NCBI GenBank assembly: GCA_023614405.1
Contig: CM042687.1
Coordinates: 240,772,292 to 240,836,291 of the forward strand
Direction: 5' to 3'
Length of the DNA: 64,000 bases
Source of the DNA: Avena insularis
Taxonomy: Eukaryota; Streptophyta; Magnoliopsida; Poales; Poaceae
The notes under the pieces were generated by a model. It had not been told where the DNA came from. It saw only the letters and a program-made list of their open reading frames with translations, and did no database searches. Made by a program: the position numbers and the translations under genes. Below are positions 57,879 to 64,000 of this stretch, one piece after another. The number at the start of each line of letters is the position of its first letter. The stretch's first letter is position 1.

Positions 57879-58860
57879 TTTGGGGTCATCAAAATCGTCA
57901 TGCAAATCTATCACTATAGCCAAAAACCTTTCTTAGATGTGCTGACATGAATAATATAAATTTCTTCTCTTCGAGGAAAACTAGGGTATATGGGTATTTC
58001 TCTTTTAGGGCTAGATCTAGGCTTGACCACCCATAACTTTAATAACAAAGGAATATAATTACTGAAAGATTTATCATTTGTATCATCCCAGTTAAATTAT
58101 CAAGTTGTTTTGAAATCGAATAAGTAGAATATTTAAGATATTATATTTATTGTTGCATGTCACACAATCCCTTTGGTTCCAATTGTATGTGTCTTCAATT
58201 TTCTTGTAAAAATTCATGTATCCCTTGAAATTTTTAAATTTCATAACTTAAATTCTAAGTCGTGTCGTGGTGAACCTTATACAATCACATTTGTACTTAT
58301 TTGTTCACATAGAGACCTTACCATGACCGAAGGTTCATGATAGCTTTGATAAAACTTATATTCAAGATACAACACTTCCACCAAAAATTTGAGGAAAACC
58401 CACATAAATTTTAAATAAAAATCAAGATATAAAATGATTAAGAGGGGACAATATACTTTGTAACTAGAAGTTTTAACACCAAACTCTATTCGAATATATT
58501 AAAATTCAAATAATTTCTTTATTTGATGACAAAACAAACAATAAACTCTTCACTATTGCAAAACATGTATGATCTAGAGAGTTTCATGTGTTGTCTTTGT
58601 TGCACTAACATTAGGTATTCGGTATGACAGGCGGACCACTAACAACCTCTACCTAAAGTAATATCCTACTAATCACGCATCTATTCGAACAAGTTGATAG
58701 TAGTACAACATTCATTTTCATGGAGTGGGAATCAAATACCAGCAAAATAGAGTCCAAAAAGAACACAATTGAAATAACATAAACTAATGAATAAAATGCA
58801 TATCGATAAATTATATGAAAATACTTTATTCATCATTATTACTTTACACAAACATCATGA
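57879..58860. other. Intergenic, downstream of the broken DEFL gene (copy B)
   Basis: Copy of 5872-6853; AT-rich with no supported gene. Confidence 0.5.
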
Positions 58861-59253
58861 CTACATGTGATGTAATTTTGGCATCGCACGCAAAGTCTGG
58901 CAACAACACTTATCCTTGCTTTCATTGCATGCGGAACTAAAACTATGAGCACCAAATCCTCTTTCTTTGCAATCACGGTAGCATGAAGAAGTGTTGTAAA
59001 TCTTCACATTTCCAAGGTCCAACTACAAATGCAATGAATTATAACAAAAACAATTTAAGTATAGTGTATATAAGATAAAAAAGAATATAGCAAGAATTTT
59101 TTTTCTTTCACATATGAAAATGTAGAGCAATTAAGATATTTTTTACATACTTGCATGAGAGGATGGCAACATAGAAGATATCATCACAATGAAAAAGAGA
59201 GCAACTGCTAGTTTGTAGAAAACCACCCTTGCTTTGCTAGTCATGTCTGCCAT
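58861..59253 (-). pseudogene. Defensin-like peptide gene, broken by an 8-bp deletion (copy B)
   Basis: Exon 1 (59253-59151) keeps the ATG, an intact 34-residue signal region ending SSHA, and the GTATG donor. The acceptor TAG lies before 59022. Exon 2 starts GPWKCEDLQH as in copy A, but 8 bp are missing after TTACAACACT. The frame therefore shifts and ends at TGA 58975-58973 after only one cysteine. Downstream bases still correspond to the copy A frame up to 58861. The splice sites and TATA box look functional, so a transcript may be made, but no cysteine-rich mature peptide is possible. Signal-peptide differences from copy A are conservative. Confidence 0.85.
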
Positions 59254-59335
59254 ATTACGAGAAGAGACTACTTGTATTTTTATGCTTATTTTGTGATCTA
59301 TTTTGGTTCTTCTCTACATATCTCATTTGAGAGTA

Positions 59336-59343
59336 TATTTATA
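59336..59343 (-). promoter_or_regulatory. TATA box of the copy B DEFL pseudogene
   Basis: Minus strand CTATAAATATACTC, conserved with copy A, 83 bp upstream of the ATG. Confidence 0.65.
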
Positions 59344-59900
59344 GATACACCATCGAATCATGGATATTGATCGATTACGTATCACATTTATGCATATATT
59401 CAAATTAATGTTATATATCTTCTAGATGTAAATGTTATATTTCCATGTTTGTATATAACTTTATTTATTTTATGATTGCTTTATATTGTCTTATATGGTG
59501 GTTTCTTCATGTTGGTGTAAGCACATTAAATAATATGCATTGATTGTACCATAGATATGTTTCATCATGCATAAGGATGATAGAAAATATTGTTTTATCA
59601 TAATAAAAGATTTTATCATATTAAGTTTAATTAAATGTCACACAACTATTTGTTCTAGATTTGTACAAGCACTAACTGTTGATTTTCAATTTTCTTTGAT
59701 ACCATACTTATTAATGGTGCTTTCACAGGGTGCAATAATATCTTACATGAGTAGGAATTATATAATATTCTTTCATACATTCTATTTATTGCATGTTTGT
59801 CACTTTAGAATTAGTTTAGATAGAGTCAAAAAAATTGATATTGATAAATAACTCATTGTATCCATATCTCTAAATTAATGTTATTTATATTAAATAGACT
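59344..59900. other. Upstream region of the DEFL pseudogene (copy B)
   Basis: Copy of 7345-7910; AT-rich with no supported gene. Confidence 0.45.
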
Positions 59901-60545
59901 TATTTTTGCGCCCCAAGGGCGCAGCTGGTAGGCATAACTATTGGGGTTCGAGGGAAGAAAACAAATTTTTTCCTACGAACGAAACCCTAATGCCAAGATC
60001 TATCTACTAGTAAAATAGTAACGGAAGAGGATACGATAATCATACCTTTGAAGACCGAGAGCGGTTAACGTTCCGCGAGGAACATGGTTAAAGAAGTCAT
60101 TCCGATGGTGGCCTTGAGGTCATGAAGTCCAACGGCCCCGATAACTCCTAGCGTCGAAAGCACGCCGCCGCCCGAGGGAGTCACACACGTATGATGCTTG
60201 ACGACTACCGCTTCTCCCTGATCCAGCTAAGATTGCGGAAGTAGATCTACCAGCTCCAAATCCGAAGTGCGATGGTGCTCCACGGTGAAGAATTCCTCGC
60301 TCGCACAACCCTGATAAGGGGGGCAAGGTCGCAAGAGAGAGAAGAGATAAGTTACACATGTCTTTTCTATATTTTCTTGTGTCTTTTAATACTCCTCGTC
60401 GGTCCCTATGCCAACCCAGGTGTGCCACTCGGTGTCGGCCCAATGGAAGGAGGAGGCAGCAGCGGGAGGAGGCAACGGCAGCCAGGGGAGGCGGTTGTGG
60501 CCGGGGTGGGCTGCCTGCCCACCTCGCGGCCCTGCGCCAAGCAGC
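59901..60545 (-). repeat. LTR-like remnant, antisense (copy B)
   Basis: Copy of 7911-8553. GAAACCCTAATGCCAAGATC and GATCCAGCTAAGATT wording is closer to known antisense LTR phrases here than in copy A. No termini are seen. Confidence 0.35.
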
Positions 60546-60700
60546 GAGCATGGCTAGCACCTGGGTAGGACGGCTACACCCCCTACGGCCTAGCATGCCC
60601 GCGCGGCCCAGCTAGCAGCTGGCGGCGACGGTGGCTGGCACCCGAGTGGGCTGGCTGCCCCCGCGGCCCAGCAGCGCGCGTTGCACCTTCTATTTGCCGC
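60546..60700. other. GC-rich junction sequence
   Basis: GC-rich stretch (GCGGCCCAGC repeated in variants) between the end of the duplication and the Athila-type LTR. No gene is seen. Confidence 0.5.
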
Positions 60701-62196
60701 TGATATGTTCATTTTGCATCATCTTTTTTAGGACTCACATGCTCTGTTTGGAATCATATTTATCATGATCTATCATTATTTTCGCTTATTTAGTTGATTT
60801 ATGAGACTTTCCTACAAAGTCCACTACATTGGTATTTAACTTCTAGGAGGTAGAAAACATCCTTTTTCATGTATTTCATATTTTAGGACCCTTTGGACAT
60901 GAATAAATAGAAGGAAAAATACCTGATGAGTTTTCCACCTAGGGAAGGACTGTGGTCCAAAGAATGAAGCGATGGGAGCCAAGAGGCCTGAAAGAGCACA
61001 TGTGGCGCACCCCGTGCTGTGCGCTCCACCCATGCTCTTTTGGCCCACAATTATCGCCTCAGATCCTCCTTTTTACAGATGCCTCCGTATCGCTAGAAAA
61101 CCTACGCTATATTTTTCCCATGATTTATAGAGGCGGCGGCGGAGGCGAAATTCCTCTCCTACTTTGGGAGAGGGCAGATCCTGCTGCACTAGAGCCTACT
61201 GTGAGGGGGAAATCAACTCCATCGTCATCACCACTACTCCTAGGAGTAGGGGAGGCCTCTCCATCAACATATCCACCATCACAATCATCATCACCATCGC
61301 CATCTTAAAGATCCATCTTGTTCCCCTCATAGTTTATGATTGATTGAACCCCGGATATTTTTTAAGGGTTATTTACATTTTTTATTGGCATCTTGTCTTT
61401 ATTTGTTGGAGAGATTATATTTTCAGATTGTGTTGTATTTCATATGCTACTGATCCATATCATGTTTGCCACTTGTGAGTACGATGAATTTCCATATAAT
61501 TTGAAATGAGTATGTGTGGTCTAGTTTTTATCTTTTATATTGTTCTATGATAGTTTTTTGCAAACGCTAACTGCATATTACTTCACCTATATGGGATCAT
61601 AGGAGAATACTTTGATGCAATGATATGGGTTGGAAGGGACAGAATTGCCATAAACTTATTCCAGAAACTTATTCCAATACTTTGAGTTGCATTGGAGGGA
61701 TTATATGTCGGGGACCAATGAACTTATTGATATGGTGGGACATTTATGTTTTAGTGATTCTTAGATGTTCATGTGAATGGCACTAGGTCCCATCATAAGT
61801 GGTGTATTTTTCTCATTGGCAGCACCAAATTTAGGCTCCGCCCTAAGGGAATGAAACTTGACAATATATTCACCATATTGTGTAGAAATATTTATGCTAA
61901 GTATATCCATGCCGCCCTCGCGAATGCTTGTCACATATAAGTACACACACTAGAGCTTGTCCTCTTTCTGCATAGAGGATATGGCTTTCTCTCATTGAGA
62001 TCATTTATTTATGGTTATTTACTTTCAAAACTTTATATTCTTCCAAACTACACACCCAAAAACACCAAATCTACTGCATTTACTATTATTTTGTTTGTCA
62101 AATTTGCTAACCAATACCCTCATCTCCTCGTGAGTTCGAAAACCTTTCTTAAATTTAAAAGTACTACAATTGATATCCTACATTTGGGAGCTATCA
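60701..62196 (+). repeat. 5' LTR of the Athila-type element (1496 bp)
   Basis: Starts TGATATGTTCATTTTGCATC and ends GGGAGCTATCA. TATATTTTTCCC near 61109 is a TATA-like candidate. Length and design match the solo LTR at 28182-29700. The plus frame 60952-61308 falls wholly inside the LTR and is not a gene. Confidence 0.75.
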
Positions 62197-62204
62197 AGAC
62201 ATTT

Positions 62205-62222
62205 TGGCGCCATTGCGGGGGA
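62205..62222 (+). other. Primer-binding site (tRNA-Asp type)
   Basis: TGGCGCCATTGCGGGGGA, close to the complement of the plant tRNA-Asp 3' end, typical of Athila-lineage elements. It lies nine bases from the LTR end. Confidence 0.8.
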
Positions 62223-62295
62223 CCGTTGTGCTATTGGTAAGATGTTTGCTAATGAAACTTGAATTCCGTTTCTATCTTTTTACTGCTATTTTATC

Positions 62296-63129
62296 ATGTA
62301 TTTCTCAAACTATAAAGGATCGGAACTCACCTTATTTGAGTACATTCATGATAATGATAAAGAGAAGGTTGAGAATCCTACTGAACCAAAAGTTGAATAT
62401 CAAATTCCTATTGGTATTGTCAGTAGATCTAGGGAGTTAACTTTTGCAGGTGATGGAAGACAAAATGCTATGGGTCATTTATATGAAATTGAAGAACTAT
62501 GTTCCCTATTTATACTTGCAGGTATTCATGAGAATGAAGTGAGAAGGAAGCTATTATATTTATCTTTATCTAGTAAAGCTCGCGAATGGTATAAATATCT
62601 GGATGATAATTATTGTCTTGATTGGGACAATTTGAGAAAGGCTTTCTATCTTAAATATTATACTCTCAATGAAGCTTATGATGATCGCTGCCATATTTAT
62701 AACTTTTGGCATCATAATGGAGAATGTATTGCTCAAGCTTGGGGGAGATTAAAGGGTCTTCTTCGTAAAAATCCTCATCATTGTATTCCTGAAAGCATTA
62801 TCTTAATAAAATTTTATGTGAGATTGACTCAGCATCATAGGGACTTCCTGGATAATTCTTCTACTGGAAGTTTCACTAAGGAAACACAAGAGAAGGCAGC
62901 AGATTTATTGGAAACTATTTCTCAAAATATTCAAGCTTGGGATCTCGACAAAGATAATAAACCGGGTTTGGAATATGAATATTCATGTGTAGAGAATATC
63001 TCTACTTCTATATTATTTGAGGGACTTAAGGACATGTTTGGAGTTGACCCTCGTGTTTTACTAGAAATTGCTAAATCTTTTTCTAACCATCTTAATATCC
63101 CAAAGAAAGGATTTAATGTATTTTTTTGA
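62296..63129 (+). pseudogene. gag of the Athila-type element (stops in C-terminal part)
   Basis: The 277-codon frame starts MYFSNYKGSELTLFEYIHDN and carries gag-domain wording: LYEIEELCSLF, LYLSLSSKAREWYKYL, WDNLRKAFYLKYY, LIKFYVRLTQHHRDFLD and GSFTKETQEKAADLLETI. It ends with TGA at 63127-63129. The same frame continues past that stop (SKVVKQVRQVSSPKVEEIFE) and meets another stop near 63296 before the protease part at 63322. A single gag-pol frame is therefore broken at least twice. The protein would form the particle core. Confidence 0.82.
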
Positions 63130-63321
63130 ACCTCTTAAAATTCTGCATATGTTTCTAAAGTTGTGAAACAGGTTCGTCAAGTCTCATCTCCTAAAGTAGA
63201 AGAAATCTTTGAAGCTCCTCCTTATCAAAGCAAAGTGAAGGAAAAATTACTCACTACCGTTACTAATAAGAGTGCTAGAAGATGTCATGAACCATAACAA
63301 ATTCATGTCCAACATTAAATT

Positions 63322-63662
63322 TTGGCCATTGTAGAATTGAATGAAGAAATACCTTGTGATGTTTATTTATGTGAAGATTCTACCAAGGTAATAAAGGATA
63401 ACACTACTAGAGTTGGAAAACCTATCATATCATGTACTATTGGGACTTCATGTTATCATGGACTTTGTGATATTGGAGAAAGTATAAGTGTGATTCCCTA
63501 TTCTTTATATCTTGAAATCAAGCCTAGTATTGATCCCATCAATATGGAAGAGACGGGTATAACTATCCAACTTGCTAATAAAGAGTATATTTGTCCTCTT
63601 GGTATGGTTACAGATGTTGAAGTGTTAGTTGGAAAGATTAAATATCCTAATGATTTCATTGT
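63322..63662 (+). pseudogene. Protease region of the Athila-type element (truncated by insertion)
   Basis: The frame reads GKPIISCTIGTSCYHGLCDIGESISVIPYSLYLEI, the Athila protease region; the active site is D-I-G-E-S rather than the usual D-L-G-A-S form. IQLANKEYICPLGMVTDVEV and YPNDFIVV follow. After 63662 the frame enters the inserted LTR. Confidence 0.8.
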
Positions 63663-64000
63663 TGTAAGATCCCACCTTTACAAAGGTAAAGATCCCTGTG
63701 ATTGCAATGCTAGTCCCTAGATTAATTGCTAGCTTCCACAATTTAAGATGAAGTACATAGAAACAAAGGTCATTATTACATCGTCATTCCAGAGATAACA
63801 TAGTCTTTTAAAAATCCATATCCACAGGCTAGTACAAGAGTTTAACTTAACAATATAAAAATAGAAGTCTTGATCTTCATGTGACACAGGAAAGCATGTT
63901 GAGTGTAGACTCATAACCCCTAATCATCATCAGAGTAACCTGCAACATCACAAGTTATACCCACAGTGGGTCAATACATTGAAATAGTATTGGAAAGTGA
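63663..64000 (-). mobile_element. LTR of the chromovirus family, minus strand (cut by window end)
   Basis: Starts TGTAAGATCCCACCTTTAC, the reverse complement of an LTR 3' end. It matches the last ~340 bp of 10296-13499 on the opposite strand (GCTAGTCCCTAG, AGATGAAGTACA, AACATAGTCTTTT). The preceding ATTGT (63658-63662) would be one target copy. Whether it is a solo LTR or part of a full element cannot be seen. Confidence 0.85.

Larger units (their letters stand above)
51887..60545 (+). repeat. Segmental duplication, copy B
   Basis: Direct copy of 1-8553 with scattered substitutions and small indels. The same solo-type LTR with the same flanks is in both copies, so that LTR was there before the duplication. 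The DEFL gene in this copy is frameshifted. After 60545 the sequence no longer matches copy A. Confidence 0.95.
60701..63662 (+). mobile_element. Athila-type Ty3/gypsy element, 5' part
   Basis: 5' LTR, tRNA-Asp-type PBS, gag and the start of the protease region in plus orientation. It is interrupted at 63662 by a minus-strand LTR of the chromovirus family; the rest lies outside the window. The upstream flank 60696-60700 is GCCGC. Confidence 0.85.

Noticed and set aside
60952..61308. 118-codon plus-strand frame
   Set aside because: It falls wholly inside the Athila-type 5' LTR and has no recognisable domain.

Overview
The window is nuclear DNA of a grass, probably a cool-season (Pooideae, Triticeae-like) species with a large genome. 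The evidence is dense nesting of Ty3/gypsy and Ty1/copia LTR retrotransposons, LTR termini and primer-binding sites of types familiar from wheat-group repeats, a non-autonomous hAT element, and GT..AG intron structure. No bacterial features are present. The only host-type gene I can support is a small two-exon secreted defensin-like (DEFL) peptide gene at 6854-7253 (minus strand), with a broken paralogue at 58861-59253. LAYOUT. (1) 1-8553 and 51887-60545 are direct copies of one segment: satellite-like repeat, tRNA-derived SINE-like head, CACTA-like subterminal repeats, a ~3.2 kb solo-type LTR, the DEFL gene, and an antisense LTR-like remnant. Copy A is cut by the left window edge. (2) 8554-49861 is an old, broken Ty3/gypsy element of Tat type on the minus strand (LTR near 49861, then leader, gag, protease, RT and RNase H, stopping at about 8578), split by later insertions. 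(2a) A hAT element (10160-27375, 8-bp target duplication) contains a Tekay/Del-type chromovirus (10296-26699, duplication CCTGG). That chromovirus carries a further solo LTR (17324-21112, duplication GACAT) inside its RT domain. (2b) A 1.5 kb solo LTR (28182-29700, duplication GACGT/AACGT) lies in gag. (2c) An Angela/BARE-type Ty1/copia element (30792-48533, duplication GTTTT) lies further upstream in the Tat element. It carries in its integrase a 9.5 kb inverted-repeat composite (35091-44629, duplication TCACA). (3) 49855-50710 is a probable minus-strand solo LTR, followed by about 0.5 kb of unassigned sequence and a tandem repeat leading into copy B. (4) After copy B comes the 5' part of an Athila-type gypsy element (60701-63662). 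A minus-strand LTR of the same family as the chromovirus interrupts it and runs off the right edge (63663-64000). INTERPRETATION. The DEFL pair indicates a local tandem-type duplication, after which copy B lost function through an 8-bp deletion. The transposons are mostly inactive: stops, frameshifts and lost catalytic residues are listed per element. The most unusual structure is the inverted composite at 35091-44629. It has two complete non-autonomous retrotransposon bodies tail to tail, 5' LTR termini at both outer ends, and one shared 5-bp target duplication, as expected if a palindromic cDNA dimer integrated once. Family names (Tekay, Tat, Athila, Angela) are assigned from protein motifs, PBS and LTR termini read by eye and were not checked by database search.
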